Assembly (NCBI RefSeq): GCF_027596085.1
Contig: NC_072467.1
Span: forward strand, 9,415,476-9,479,475
Length of the DNA: 64,000 nucleotides
From: Anoplopoma fimbria
Lineage: Eukaryota; Chordata; Actinopteri; Perciformes; Anoplopomatidae
Direction: 5' to 3'
Shown here: one piece after another, positions 38,733-52,622 of the stretch
Position numbering within the stretch: position 1 is the first letter of the stretch
How the letters are laid out: each line of letters opens with the position of its first letter
Position numbers and translations under genes: made by a program
Notes under the pieces: generated by a model
What the model was told of the DNA's origin: nothing
The model's input: the letters and a program-made list of their open reading frames with translations, nothing else
Database searches by the model: none

Positions 38733-39309
38733 TCGTGCAATCAAGACCAATCAGGATCTGCTTCCAGAGACCCCCTGGACAAATATCTTCTACGATGACT
38801 TTTGGGGCACCTTACTCACTCACAGTGGCAGCCACAAGTCCTACAGGCCCCTCTGCACCCTGTCATTCCGCCTCAACCATGCTGTGGGTGGGCTGGAGCC
38901 CTGGGGTTACCACCTGGTTAACGTGGCCCTCCACGGGGCTGTGACAGGCCTGTTTACCTCGCTAGCTCGCCTGCTGCTCGGAGGAGGCCTGTGGAGCCTG
39001 CTCGCTGGCCTGCTCTTCGCCTCTCACCCCATCCACACCGAGGCGGTGGCGGGCGTGGTGGGCCGGGCCGATGAAGGTGCCGCCCTGTTCTTCCTGCTGT
39101 CTCTGCTGTGCTACATGCGTCACTGCCAGCTGCGCGGCCACGCCGGGCCCTGGCGACTCGTGGCCTGGTTCCTGGGCAGCCTGGGCTGCGCTGCATGCAG
39201 CATGCTGTGGAAGGAGCTCGGAGTGACCGTGCTGGCCGTATCGGCGCTGTACGACGTCTGTGTTTTCCACAAGCTCAAGTTGCGACAGGTCATCATGCTC
39301 CTCTACAAG
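38733..39309 (+). CDS. tmtc2: TMTC2, first visible coding exon (N-terminal membrane domain)
   Basis: Partial gene: this exon opens the visible part of TMTC2, an ER multi-span protein whose family O-mannosylates cadherin domains and has a GT-C glycosyltransferase-like membrane part followed by TPRs. The acceptor is a pyrimidine tract plus AG at 38731-38732. The first base completes a Ser codon begun in the upstream exon, and 192 full codons follow to a GTAAAC donor at 39310 (phase 0). The protein starts RAIKTNQDLLPETPW, matching vertebrate TMTC2 directly after its Tyr-Asp-Asp luminal motif. Residues here: FYDDFWG 19-25, SHKSYRPL 33-40, hydrophobic segments about 59-82 and 86-97, HPIHTEAVAGVVGRAD 98-113, hydrophobic 115-128 and 142-158, then KELG 160-163. 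Leu162 and Glu114 are odd, because the family normally has Gln and a hydrophobic residue there. The exon is clearly richer in GC and CpG than the introns. Without splicing, translation would stop at 39432. Family assignment is very secure; the a/b paralogue is not. Confidence 0.97.
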
Positions 39310-42300
39310 GTAAACAGTTTGTCTTTTCCCCTTGGTACTGCTTTTTTTTTCACATCTATCATTTCCTGCAGCCGCTCCAATGACTTAAAAAAATATGACA
39401 AACAGCATTGGAGAGTTTGTGTGCCTGTGTGAGCACTATATGTGTTTTTTGTTTGCTTTTCATCACAATATGATTTTGGAAAAAATATTTGGAGTGTATG
39501 CACAGCTGTGACATTCAGGTACGATTATTGTGTTTCCCATTATAAGCAAAGGAAACTCATGCTGAGAAAGGAAAGTGAACGGAACAGAAAGAACAAACAC
39601 TACTGCTGTTTTATAGCCATACACACATTAATGCATATAGGTAATCTGAGAGGATCTCGTTGATCATTATCATAATGAAAAATCATTATAGTAGTTGGTA
39701 GGAGGGAGTTTATTGCTAGAATTGAATCTTAATCTGTTCAGCCTCAAGACTAAACGCAAATCCACATGTATAGGTGTGTTTTTTTCCCAATATTTGCTCT
39801 ATAGTCACATTGCACCATACAAAAGAAATCGAAAACATTTTCCAAAGAAAAAGCTGTGATGAGTGATGGGCCATTTTAAATTTTTCTTTTTGCTTTTGAA
39901 GCACTCAACTATTAAGTAGCCTTTTTCCCCCAACAGCTCCTGTCACATTTATTTACTGTTTGCTGTCCAGTCAATGTGACATCCACAACTCTCTACCCAT
40001 CATAACAAATTCAACAAGACGTGTGAACAAACTCCAGAGCAGCCAATGAGAGGGTAGCTTTCCCGCACGCCCCAGCAGAGAACAACACTTGTAGATATGT
40101 TGTGCGGCAAGGGGGGTGAGGGGTCAGCAAGAAGAATAGAAGCTAAAACCAAGAGAGACACACACACACAGATAGAAACAAAAAGAGAAAATTGTTTAAT
40201 TGAAGAGCAAATCTAGTCCGTCCCTTTCATAGCTCAGCTTAGTGTGGAACTGAAGAGTGAGGGCCTCTGCTGCCGTCTTCTCCACGCTGTCCTCTCTTGA
40301 TTTAAGCCTTATCTGACTGCCTGTGTCCTCTGGAGTATGGCCCATCCATTGCTACAGGCAGACATGCCTTCTAATGTCTTGTCTTGCATGGCTAGACTAA
40401 AGAGGAAACAGTTCCAAGAGGGCCGAGGGAGATGATGCCTCATAGCTGACAGTTTTTCAACTTTTTGATAGAAAAGACTTGCAGATAGTTACACTTGTGG
40501 CGGGGAGCGAGCCTTACGTATTTCTTTCATGGCTTGCCATTGTGGTTAACTGAATTGGCAAGGGTTGGCAATATTTGTTTTTCAGTCAAATGGGTGAGGC
40601 AACAAGAAACTACATAAAAGCAAGTTTCAAAAGTCTACAAACTGTTTGTTGAAGGAAAGAACAGTTGGATGTGGAATGTTACGGGCAGGTTGTTCTACAG
40701 TTTTGGTTAATAATAATAAGTAAAGTCTTTGCCTTAACTGATGGTTTGATGACCTATTATAAGGCAGAAGCTGGGAGTATAGAGGGAGAGACACTTGACT
40801 AAGTAAAGATGTGCTTAACCATTCAGAGCCTTGTTAACTTGTAAGCTCGGTCAAAAGATTTTGTCACTCCGAAGTCATTTGTAAGATGAACAATATTGAT
40901 GATTTAATTGTTAATGTGGATGTATAAAAAAAAGTTCTAAGGTAAACCTTGACAAAACCCCTGATCGAGGCAGTTTTACCTTAACAAAATGTAAAATTTA
41001 GTATAACAGAGAAAGGCTGCAGGTTTATTTCCAACACTGCAAACTGCAACCATCCAATATCTATATTTGCACACTTAAATCTCAAAGAAAAAAAAGAATG
41101 AAAAGAATTTCACACTCAAAAAGTTCTAAGTGAATTGGCCACAATCACTGGTGTAATGACAAATTCAAACTAACACAACATAGAGTTTTTTGCAGAGGAA
41201 GAGGAAAACTCACAATGGGTTACTCTACTTTGCATTTAGGAGACAAATAAAGAACTGCGTGGGTTGGCAGGACCTTTTGGAAACAACTAACCATTTTTCA
41301 TTCTGTCAAGAGAAGACTGTAAAACAGCATATTCTCTCACTAGAGGAGAGACTGCCGTATATGGCTCCTTATTATACATGCAACTTTAAGCTGACAATCG
41401 TCATTATCCGAGCGTGTCATTTAGATGCACCACAGTCAACATGAAAGGAAGCACAAACGAAGAGCTGTCATCATCACGTCGATCATGTTTACTTGGGAGG
41501 TTTCTTGTCTTCCTGCAATTTAATGGTGCTCTGTGATCATAGAATCGTATGTATGAGTGGTGAGACCTGATCCGTTAGCGTCATGGCAAACGGTCTACTG
41601 CGGCAGCGTGCACATTAGCCTCCCTTTGTCTCTGTTGAGGGAGCCATTCACTTTGACTGATGATAAGCAAAGGGAGTCACTCCTTTAGGGCGAGTTGAGC
41701 CTTTGACCGCCCTGAACATTAGTTGTGCAAGAGCTGAAAACAATCACGGTGGAAAAAAAATGCAGTTACGTCCCTTAAGTTTGGGTTTGAGATCTATCAG
41801 GTGTTGAAAACTTGGTCACCCAAACTGCTGTTTATGAATGGGAAAGCAGCAGAAGCGTAAAAAAGGAGTGTCTCCATGTCCAGCCTTTGGTTTGTTTGAG
41901 TACATAAAACCCATTCTTCAGCCGGACTAATGAGCCCGTCTTGTGTCATGACTGACGGGCCACAGTGGGCCGGCGCTACGTTTTATCACCAAGCTCTCCA
42001 CTCAGCCGCAGTCATTTGACATTTAACGTTGGAAACAGGGAAATGGGGCCTGCTTATCTGATCGTGGCGTACAGTCAATTACATTATAGTTTTATATCTG
42101 CTGTAAATCTCCCTTTGTCTCATTACGGCTTCTGTGTGCAGTTTGAAGGTTGTAGGCAGGCGAGACTGGGAGCTTCACTGTAATTCCATGTAGGTTCATA
42201 ACTCATTTCATAAAGACCTTAGGTGTCGACTCTCTGCATGCAAATCAGAGGAAAGAGGTAATGCATGGATATTATCTGGATTTATTGGTTATATGTTGGA

Positions 42301-44284
42301 TAACGGATCTTGGAACAGGAGAAGCACTCGCTACAATTAATCATGTGCAAAAATAAACCGAGGAGACAATCGCTTTATAAGAGCAAAATCAATTATTTTT
42401 GTGTGAAAAGAGACATCTTACATGCTGTATTTGAATTAGGTCAGAATATATTGTTAGTTTGAATAGACTATAATTCTGTTGTGTACTGTGCATTTGTCTC
42501 TAGTTGCAGGCTTTTGTCTGTGTGATGCCAGCTTCAGAGCTTACATGGATTAAATTCTTCCATTCATCAATTTTAATAGTCCCCGGGTAATATAAAATTC
42601 TAAAAAGGAATTAGACAAATGCTTGCTCCCTTTATATCCTCCAATAGATTATACATTCAAATTTAGGACTACTTCTGCTTTGGTTCGTGTTAGTGGTACA
42701 GGAACCTCTCTGGCTGAAAGAATTAAAGAGAAAAGCGAGGCGTGAGAGGGGAACAATAGGATAGTGCCTGGACAGTAATTGAATAAACACACGTTGGGTT
42801 TACGGGTGGCGCTGGAGTCAAAGCTCTTGGCATCCTCTGACATCTAAACTCTGGGGAAAGCTTTTATTAAGAGATCTGGTGCAACCTTTGCATGCTCGAA
42901 TAACCTTTCTAGGAAAAACATAGTGCCCTTTAGATAAATCCATGTAACCCATCTGCACTTTTGATGACGTTTTTTCTTTTTTAATGAATATACACACAAA
43001 ACACCTCGTCCTTACAGAATCTGCCTGTACTAACTGAGAACTTCTCCTATATACCTTTCAACAATCATTACTCCCTTCCTTTTCCTTCCTCCAGTCATTA
43101 GTCTGTATGTTTAGTGTTGAACCCTCCAGCACATACAGTGCAGATAACCAGTGCCAGTGTAGTCTACAGCTACACTTACTTATTTCCAAGACGTGTGCTG
43201 TCTTCAATTGTGGGGAAAAAAGTTTGTCATTAAATTGTTTACCCAAGCTGACCTTTACAGTGGTGATATTCTTAAATTGCCTTTGTGTCTAATTAAAGCA
43301 TTTATGGCCATGTGTTCTTAAGCATCGAGCTACTCCCAAGTAATGAGTTTACAGCAAACAAATGTAACATAGTTAGCAATCATGAGGGTCGGATTTTATG
43401 TGGAAAAACTTGCTTTTTACGGGACCATTTCCTGCACAATAATAGGCTCATTTTCTATAAGAGATACTGAAACACAATTAGAGCACCTAATTTAGTATAG
43501 GAAGGAATGCTTTTTAATAAGATCTCACAGCGTTTATTCCATAGCATGCTGCAATATATTGTCTGTCCTGAGGACTGATGTGTTCTTTCTGTGTTAGTTT
43601 TCCAATAAAATAAATGTTTGGACAATTGAAGACAGTACAACTGGCCTGAACGCAGGCTTTAGCAATGGGGAAAAACAAGACCTGTTTGGCCCTATAATTG
43701 GATGTAAACATTTTCACTTTGTCTTTACTCCTTTTCTTGTGATGTGTGGCTTTATTTAGTCATGAGCATCAATTCTTCTTTTGTTTGACAGAGCTGCCAA
43801 CATAATGCTACACTCCGTGTCCATATTTTTACCCAGAGAGAGAAATGTTAGTGAGTTCCTTTCACACTGCAGAGACAATACTGTGAACATACAGGTTAAG
43901 TATGACACACAGTCCCAAAGGGGATGGCACCTCTTACGTGACCATGACGAGAACAACCCCTTTGAAAACACAATGCTGAAATCTGAAACTTTGAAAGTGT
44001 AACCTGGATAAAGAGGAATTATCTTGGTGACGTAATGACAAGGCTGTACATCCATCAGGATCTTCCAAGTACACAAGGGCTCAGATGTGTCTTCAGAGAA
44101 ACTTGAGGTGTTCCTCTGCGATCGCCCTTTGTTCACGTCCGGTGACGCTGCAGCTGGAAAATAATTTCCAAATCTTGGATGGGACCCAGCTGGCCCTTGG
44201 TAAATGTCAAGCTTACATAGTTTATCTTTTCACACCTCCCATTTTCTGTTCATACTTTGGCTATCAGTGCAAGGTCACTGCTTA

Positions 44285-44288
<4 letters not shown>

Positions 44289-44356
<68 letters not shown>
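44289..44356. repeat. (GT)n microsatellite
   Basis: About 34 pure GT units in intron 2. Confidence 0.98.
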
Positions 44357-44359
<3 letters not shown>

Positions 44360-44484
44360 GTGTCTGGAGTGTGAGAGAGCTCAGGTGTCGTGGAGCTGGT
44401 GAGGCCAGCGAGGCCTGAACTCATGTAGGGTAAGATGTGAGAAGTGAGGTCCCTCAGAACATATGTGCCAGTTTACACTTCAAG

Positions 44485-44515
44485 GTGTGTGTGTGTGTGT
44501 GTGTGTTTGTGTGTG
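44485..44515. repeat. (GT)n microsatellite
   Basis: About 15 GT units with one TT interruption, 130 bases after the previous tract. Confidence 0.95.
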
Positions 44516-44846
44516 AGATATACCCTACATACGAAATATGACATCCATACATACCCTTGCTGTGTATTAGATGAGGTAAAAGGAAACGCAGCCCAGCCAG
44601 TACATTCTTACCTGGGGCTCCACAGATGCTCCTCCGTGCTCTAATGGCTCCCGTCACTGTGTGATGGATTGGGCCTGGTGGGCTCAGCTAGTGCCCCCTG
44701 CCCTCACCCACCTGCCTCTCTCACATGGGGATACACACCACCGCCTCTGGTCTGGATATGGAGATGGGCGGTGGGAGGCATGCATAATGGAAGTACATTT
44801 ATAGGAAAACAAAAAAGGTTATGCAGGTAGATGTTTAGGTTGTATA

Positions 44847-45268
44847 ACTTTAAGGAATAGTAAGCAGTTAGCTTAGCATAAAGAATGGAAACAGGGAGAA
44901 ATAGCTAGCCTGGCGTCTTGTAGTCACCGCGAGCCTGAAAAGAAACCACCAGAGACCGTCCAGCACATAACTACAACGTCTCCTTTTTTTTCCTTTATTG
45001 TACAGATAAAAAAAAAAGAAATATAACTTTAACTATATTGAGCTTTAGGCTCACTGGTATGCAGATGTTGGTACTTTTGGACAGGGCAAGGCTAGCTGTT
45101 CCCCCCCAGTTTCCAGTCTTTATGCTAAACTAAGCTAAGCTGACCATGTCAAGCTTCAGATCCACATTTAGCAGACAGACGTTAAAGTTGTATTGATCTC
45201 CTCATCTTACACACTGCATTAAAGTGAATCTGCGTATTTTTCAAAATGTCAAACTACTCCCTTAAATT
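44847..45268. mobile_element. MITE-like palindromic repeat, copy 1
   Basis: The ends are imperfect inverted repeats: AACTTTAAGGAATAG at the left against CTACTCCCTTAAATT at 45254-45268. An inner pair is AGTTAGCTTAGCATAAAGAA against TCTTTATGCTAAACTAAGCT (near 45118), and GAAATAGCTAGCCTGG against GGCTAGCTGTTCCCC. A-rich and T-rich runs lie in the middle. There is no transposase. I recognise the inner segments as an abundant teleost family. Confidence 0.75.
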
Positions 45269-48200
45269 AGCTTTGAAACTAACTTCATGTCTCTTATCCA
45301 GAAAAATATCACGTACAGAAGCAGGGTAATAGTGAAGACATTCCAAACACAGATGATTGAGCAGGTCTTTCGACCCCTCGAATGTCTACGCTGTGGGGTA
45401 GAATGAGACAAGTGCAACCACAGTGATAGAAAGTGACTTGAGCTGGGTTTGCTTCAGCCAGCCGCTCATCACGTATAAGTGAACTTGACAGGCAGGGTGC
45501 CAGCGACAGCCAGACAGTGACCCTGACTTTGCCTGCTGTGAGACGATGGAAGAATGAAAAATCTGTGAAACAAAGCCTCATGTCGGTATCAGAAGCGAAC
45601 GTGAAATACAGCGTGAAATATTTCACATGGTGCCCTTGCTCCGCTTCTCGCTGAAAATGATTGTATGCCCTGTTCTTTTTATAGCCGGCGCGTCTGTGTA
45701 TGTAAGATCTCAGTCCAGGAATGGAACAGGGCACCGCTGTCTTGCAGCACCGGGGATTTCTTAATGAACACACTTATAGATTTTCTGTTTTTCCCTGAAA
45801 TATTACGCTTTCACAAGGAATAATTGATTGACCCAGAAGTTTTACATCAAATAACAGACTCACGGTAAAGAAAATCACCTCATTTGAATTACTGAGACAT
45901 GCTCACAGTGCATTTTTTATTTACATCTTTCTTTCTTTGGACAGTCTTGAACCACATAGGACCTACTCTTCCATTGTTAATTTACATTTAAAGATTTGCA
46001 AACTATAGTTTAGAGCTTCAACACAAGTGAAATATAATTTCAGCCTTTGTTTTAGTTGCTGATTATAATTCCTATTTATGGCTCCTTTTTATGGTCTCAG
46101 CAAATAAACTGGCATGTAAAATCAGTCAGCAAAAAAACCAGTAAACGCCTTTGTTAGGCCTCATGTGGATATGTTGTGTAATTTTGGAATTAATCTATAT
46201 TTAATTTTTTTCTTCTTTATTTTTTAAGTAGTTTTGTTACTGTAATTAGTGTTTCATTTGAAAAAAATACAGTTTGGTTATGAACCTAATTTTACACACA
46301 AAATCACAGACTTTTGTGAGTCACTGTTATGTCAACCAGATGATGCACATGAAAACTGGAACAGCCCAAAGCTTTATGAGTTTTACAGTACTCTTGGGAA
46401 TTATCTCATGTTCTTATTTGCATATTTAGTACAGTGAATATTTCTTTTAGGAATCCTTTACAAAACAAACATAACCAGACATCCAATAAACTATAAACTG
46501 CTGTCAAAACCTTCCTGATTGATAAGAGAAGTGAAATCATTCAGATGTGGAACGGGCAAACTGCCACTTTCAACAAACAAAGGGAAGGGAACCTAATGAA
46601 GGGCTGACTGCAAATGCTCTCCTGCATCATCTCATCGTGTCCTGTATTCACAAATGCTCCTGAAGGCAGAGCGGTCCAGTCTATTACCTGAATAGTTTAA
46701 GTCCCAGCAGAAATCCCTCTTGTGCGTGCTGCTACAAAGGACCACTGGGTTTTCCAGCATGGGTCCTGTTATCACCGTGGGCGCTCCCAGCTCAGAGGGC
46801 TAGAGATGAGGAGGGATGGTCTGTGAGCGAAAGAGACGAAGCAGAAATGTGTTGAGAATGAGGGTGTAACATTAATGGATGACGGGGGCACAGAGAGAGT
46901 CTGCTGTAGACCTTCTCAGTGTGATATTCCTCTGTCAGGTGACCTGTTAGTCACAGGATGCTCTATTTTAGGATATACAGACAGGGAATATATATAGATA
47001 CAGGCTGGTGCTTTGACGGTTTATTAAACATGCATATCAATTAGTCATAGAGGTTCCTAGAGGTTCCTCTCTGCCATTGCTCTTTACTCAAATTTTTACT
47101 TATTTATTTGTTCCAACATTAATTCTTTGTTTAGGTGTAGTATCTTTAGTGTTGAGGTGTGTCACTTACAATGCTGTAAACCTTAACATAAATTAGTATT
47201 ATAGGGTCCAATAAAATGTTTATGTTGAAGAGGCGTATGAAGGCTTTAGAAAAAAATAATCTAAAAGTTTTGGAGAAAATGTTTTTTTTTTACATGAAAA
47301 TGGTGATTAAATAAAGTAAATATACTGATTATTGGCCAGTAGTTTTAATTTATTTTAGTTTTGTATTGACGTCGGTCATGTTTCCCATCTGTGTTCGATG
47401 TGCATTCACAAGTAAAACCTACGAATTAAATAAGGCAAGTTGCTGTGACAAAAAAGTACAATGATGTTTTCTTAAAGAAGACACAAATACAGGACATCGT
47501 CCAGGAATTATTAAAGGTCAGCAACCATTTGGTGCCTCTGCCACGGTAGGAACAGGGTGGTCTGTATTTAATGGTGATTTTATCCACTATATCCAGACAT
47601 GATGTTATGATCAAGAATGTGTTTCCCCTGTGAGATGAACACAAAGAAAGCACTGTGAATTTTGAATAAAAAAGCTGTGAAGCACTGGTCTATCTTTGGT
47701 CCCAAACTACTCAAAATGCTCTTCCAGTCAAAATTAACAATTTTTTTTCTATTTCTCCAATTTCTCAACCCATTGGGCGTGCAAACCATGAAAGATCGAG
47801 TGCTGCTCTTCAGCTTTTTTCCCCTCATTCTGCTCCAACAGTACTCTCTAATTGTTTTCAAATGCTTTCTTGTTTAGCTGCTGAGTTGCAGTTTTTGTCT
47901 TCAAACATTCAGTCGACCGTGAGGACTAAATAGACTCTGGCCCACGCCCAATTCTAATTTCTCCTCCTTGACACATTGGAGTGATTATCACAGCGGTAAA
48001 GCAAAGCCACACGGGACATCTACCGGTTGTAAACATGGATGCCAAATTGTGGAATGAATCCTCCTCAACAATAGGATTTGTAAAAGGACATTCAGTAGTA
48101 CTGAGAGCCTCGCATTCATTAAATCCAGTCATTATAGGCTTGGTTTTCTGAGCAATAACATATTAACTTAGCCTAAAACTTATCTTCAAGATGCATAATA

Positions 48201-48642
48201 TAACTAATCTTCGCACAAATTTACATAGTAGTTTGTTCTACCTCTATTATTATATATCACTCAGGATAAATAATTAATTAATGTCCTGGCTGTGAAAACC
48301 TGTCACCGTTTTGTCACAGAAGGATTGAGTGTTGCACATAAAGGAGACATACAGGGTGCTTGATTTCTTTACCAGCACATCTGGTAGATCCTCCTCTCAA
48401 TTCACAGATTCATTGGTAATCTCAGGGCATACTGGTGTAGAATTGAGTTATCATGTCCTTGTGGGAGTTCAAGCCTGCATGGAGACATGTGGAGGCTCAG
48501 ATACCCACAGAAAGATGTCTGCCAGCAAACTCCCACAACATTAAAGTTTGCTCTGCTTTCTGCTGGATGTCTCAGGCTCCTTCTCTTTTTCCTTTTTGTC
48601 TGTTCCCTTTTTCTGTCGTTCTCTCTCGGGTGCTCTTTATAT

Positions 48643-48672
48643 TTCTCTCTCTCTCTCCCTCTATCTCTCTCT
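48643..48672. repeat. (CT)n tract
   Basis: CT-rich microsatellite with CC and CTAT interruptions in intron 2. Confidence 0.9.
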
Positions 48673-51600
48673 AGCCATTTTTGATTTATCGTCTCTGCTG
48701 AAAACTACATATTAAAGTAATCTCATGAATTTTATGATTCCGTGATGATTTTATGAGTTTGATCTATGGCTCCAGCCCTTTACAATGCAGGCAGTGCCCT
48801 TCTGGTATTCTAAGTTAATTCTACCTGGTGGATAATCTGTGAAAGTTTCATGTTTTTTAATTGGGTTTTGGATAAAGATCAGCACCACCTGTACGTGCAT
48901 ATTGTCTCTCATTTCTGTCAGAACAGGTAGTGTACAGTGGGGTTTTGGATCATTTTCCCTGAATACAGCTGCCTAACACAATGAGAAAGGTGAGAGTAAA
49001 ACAAAACAGTAAAGTTAGGCATCTGACAGCTTAACAATGAAGCTATAAAGCTCTGTAAAGCTGAGGGATGCTAGAATGGGAAAATCATTACAAATGAACC
49101 CTTTCACATCGTAACATTGTTTTCACATTGTTACTGTTAAAATGTTTTAATTGTAGCAGCTCAACATCTTTGTGGCTGTAGTCTTGTTTCTCACAGAGAC
49201 GCTCTCTCTGTCGTTAGATTGCTTTTCAGTTATCTGTGAAAAAACATTCAAGGTCCCATTGAAAAAAAAAAACGGTCATTTGATGATGAATCCTTACCCA
49301 GACTGCTTTATGTTTGACGCCTGTTTCTGCTGTTTGTCCTCGTCCCACACCACAAGTCATCTTTTTTAAGTTTCCTGAGTCCCTATCGTGCTTTTTACTA
49401 GCCAGTATAAACAGCAACAAGAGGCATGCTGTCACTGAGACGTGGTGGTCAACGTAATGTGACACACCAGAGTGCTATTTTCAAAATGTGGTTCAGAGGA
49501 AATATGCAATCGGAGCAGTTTTCTACTTCCAGCATTTGACATTTCTCTGACAGTTCATCCGCTCAGCTTTGGACTCCAGCTCTGGCTTTGTGCGTCTCAT
49601 TCATGCATGTTCCGTGGTAGCTTACCGCCTCTCTAAACCCTCCAATATAATGGCTCTGATCTCCCAAATGCACAGTAATGACTGGGAATCCATGCATGGA
49701 CAGGACTAATCTAGTTTGGATACAACTGGCAAAATGCTTCAGAAAAACTCTGTGAGCAGCATGGAGCATAAAGCACATCTCTCCAACCCACATTTCATCC
49801 CCCTCTGTAGAGCTTGAATCAGCATCATGTCACAGCAAATTTGCTGTAGTGGTCACACAGTTTAGTTGGACCGCTCAGTACAAATAAATACAGGGAACGA
49901 AAGACCAGAAATAAGAAACACTCTGTTTATTTTTCAAACCATTACTGTGGTTTCACTCAATAAATAAGTCTTAAGAAATGTTAAGGGGTTTTGAGTTGAC
50001 TTAAGTTTTCCATTGTCATTGTGTCCTTATTGTTTGGTCTGCCTGACACTTCTGCTTTTCCCGAATGTGACTGGAGTTTGTTTTGAGTACTTTTGAGGGC
50101 TTTTCAGTTACTCTGCTAAATCACGATGCATGACCTTGATGAGGCTGTGTGACCCGGCAGAAGCACTTTGAAAAAATAACAAAAAACAAATTGGCATTGG
50201 TTATTTTTACGGATTGAGTTTGTGCTTGAGTTGAACTTCAAGAGGGCAAACTGTTGTGACTTTTGGAAAAAATAGTGAGAAGTTTTGTTGCTTTTCCATA
50301 CAGTTCATCAACTCAAGTCTCCGTAACCGCTGAGAACTTGGCAAAGTGTAAGATTTTCCATTGATTAGCTGTTTCTGTTCCTTGCCTAAGGCCCTCCTTC
50401 ATCTTCCTTTTGCCTACCTATAACACACATCTCCATTTAAACTCAACCAGAAGTTCAGATTTCATCCCCTCAAGAGGCACCCTCTGGTTGTCAAAATGAG
50501 ATATGTTTTTCCTATGCCGTTATAAATCTATAGATGCCTGATTGCCACTGATGACAAAATAAATGTACTCTGATTATGGCATCGGGAGAGGGAGACCCTT
50601 TCTGACCCCTAAACAAGGATCATCTGGCTTCAGCATGAAAATAAGACATTTTTCAGCGTGATTGGGACATCTTAAATTAGTGTGTATTAAAGTGAGACGG
50701 GGTGAGACGTGCTGGAATCTTGAATGAAGGTTAGAAAAAAAATGGAAGCTATGTTGGTTCAATGATTATGGTTATAAAAGCTGACCAGAGCAAGAGCTGG
50801 TGGGTTTTGACAAAATCTTGGTCGGAAATTTTCTTGCTGCAATTTATTTGCTTTTGCCACACATGTTCCAATTCCAACTCTTTTTTTTTTTTCTTCACAG
50901 TAGGCCTTTGGAGATGGGCAGTAATACTTAAAAGAGAAAATGATGCTCTCTTTCACATTCAGTTCAGAAACTTAACCTGTCAATGGCTTTCATCCTGCAC
51001 CACATTATGTTGTGTGTTGCCCTTCTCGCTCTCATTCCCACTTTCTCCATCCTCTTTGTGCTCTCTCACATATCTCCCTCACCACTGGAACCCAAATGTT
51101 TTTAAATTATTTTATCTTTAATGATTCACAGTCAATAAAAGTCTGTTTCTTATCTCCAACGGATTCCTGCTCAACACCGTCCCTTTTTAACAGGCTCTGC
51201 TGTTTCTAAGGCAGAAGATCCTTTCCCTCTTCCATCTTTGTGCTCCTTCTATCTACCAGCCAGACCAGCTGAGTCTGTGGGTTTTTCTGGTGGGTTCACA
51301 CGGGTTAAAAGCTTTGATCATGAGCCAGTGCGAGGCCGGTCTGCTGTGGGGTTTGACTCCCTGACCTTTCGCACCATGTGAATCGCGACCCAGCAGCTTT
51401 CCTCTTGCCTTTAAGTAAACTATGTACTGCACCCACACACAGTCATTTATAAAGGGTTATCTATCCTAAAGTGATGACAGCAATGATGTGGCTTATCTGA
51501 GCTGCATGAGATATTGAGGAATGTGAATTAATTGCATGTGCCTTGAGATGACTCAAGATCTGATTTGCTAGAACCTCTGCTCATAAAGCAGATTGAAAAA

Positions 51601-51720
51601 AGAAAATGAAAAAACAGACACTTCTTGGGTGTTCGCAAACTCTCTGAGGCAAGTGAATGCACCTGTCGCCTTTTAGCTTTAGATTTCATCAAAACTCACT
51701 TATTGTTTCTAATTGAAATG

Positions 51721-52125
51721 AATAGTGCCACATTTTGGAAAACACACTTATTCACTTACTTGCCCAGTTTTAGATGAGAAGATTTATACTACTCTGATAT
51801 CCGTACGGTAAATATGAAGCTAGCCAGTTAGCTTAGCCTAGCTAGAGACTCCACTCGCCCAGCCAAGAAATAACCCCATAAAACCACTTGATTGTACCCT
51901 TTAGATTTTGTACAAATTAAACAAATGAGATAAAACATGTTTCATTATGAGCCTTAGACATGTTCGTAGGCTGATTTTCTTACTTTCTTAAAGAGTCAGG
52001 CTAGCTGTTTCCCACTGTTTCCAGTCTTTATGCTAAGCTAACTGGCTGCTGGCATTGGTTTCATATTCATCTAACTCCTCTCATCTAACTCGCAAAAAAA
52101 CACATAAGTGCATTTTTCAGTCTGT
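51721..52125. mobile_element. MITE-like palindromic repeat, copy 2
   Basis: Shares the inner segments of copy 1: CAGTTAGCTTAGCCTAGCTA at about 51827, and GCTAGCTGTTTCCCACTGTT followed by TCTTTATGCTAAGCTAACTG at about 52026. It keeps the outer arms better, with TTAGATGAGAAGAT near 51770 and CATTTTGGAAAACACACTTA near 51731, whose complement (CACATAAGTGCATTTTTCAG) lies near 52101. No coding sequence. The left boundary is approximate. Confidence 0.75.
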
Positions 52126-52590
52126 GTATTTAGCCAGAAATATAACCCAATTTATTATTGTTATTGTCACATAAATGGCTATGAAATGGGCCAAAACTAA
52201 ATGGGACAGCTTACACATTCTGTGTGTGGGAGCAAATTGTCAGGCATCAGCTTAATCACATTTTGAAAAACATGAGCAAGCTGTTGGTAATCCATAACAC
52301 GTTGTTAGGAAGTGCAATAGTCGGGTTCTTATCTTGTCTTGCCTGCTAACAATCAGGATTTTACGACCAAAGGTTTTTTACTGTCTCCTAGGAGGGTATC
52401 ACAACAGCTGTAGCTGATAAGGATAAAGGATAGGTGGTGAATTTGTGGTTCATCAACCACAAGCTGGATTAGTTGGTCTAGCGGTCAAGGAACAAGGACA
52501 GAGTGTATATCCATCCATCAAACCCGTAGAAAGATTTATGCAGGATTTTTAAGGGGATCTGGTGTTCTTACCAAATTTGAACTTTCTTTA

Positions 52591-52594
<4 letters not shown>

Positions 52595-52622
<28 letters not shown>
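52595..52622. repeat. (TG)n microsatellite
   Basis: About 14 pure TG units preceded by TGTA. Confidence 0.95.

Noticed and set aside
39310..39432. Continuation of the open frame past the end of the first visible exon
   Set aside because: A canonical donor at 39310 and the exact match of the next exon show this is intron. The frame simply runs to its first stop.
44085..44402. 105-codon frame with Cys-Val repeats
   Set aside because: Translation of the (GT)n microsatellite.
45309..45773. 154-codon minus-strand open frame in intron 2
   Set aside because: Roughly one frame of this length is expected by chance in six frames of 64 kb. It has no recognisable domain, and it directly follows a MITE copy.
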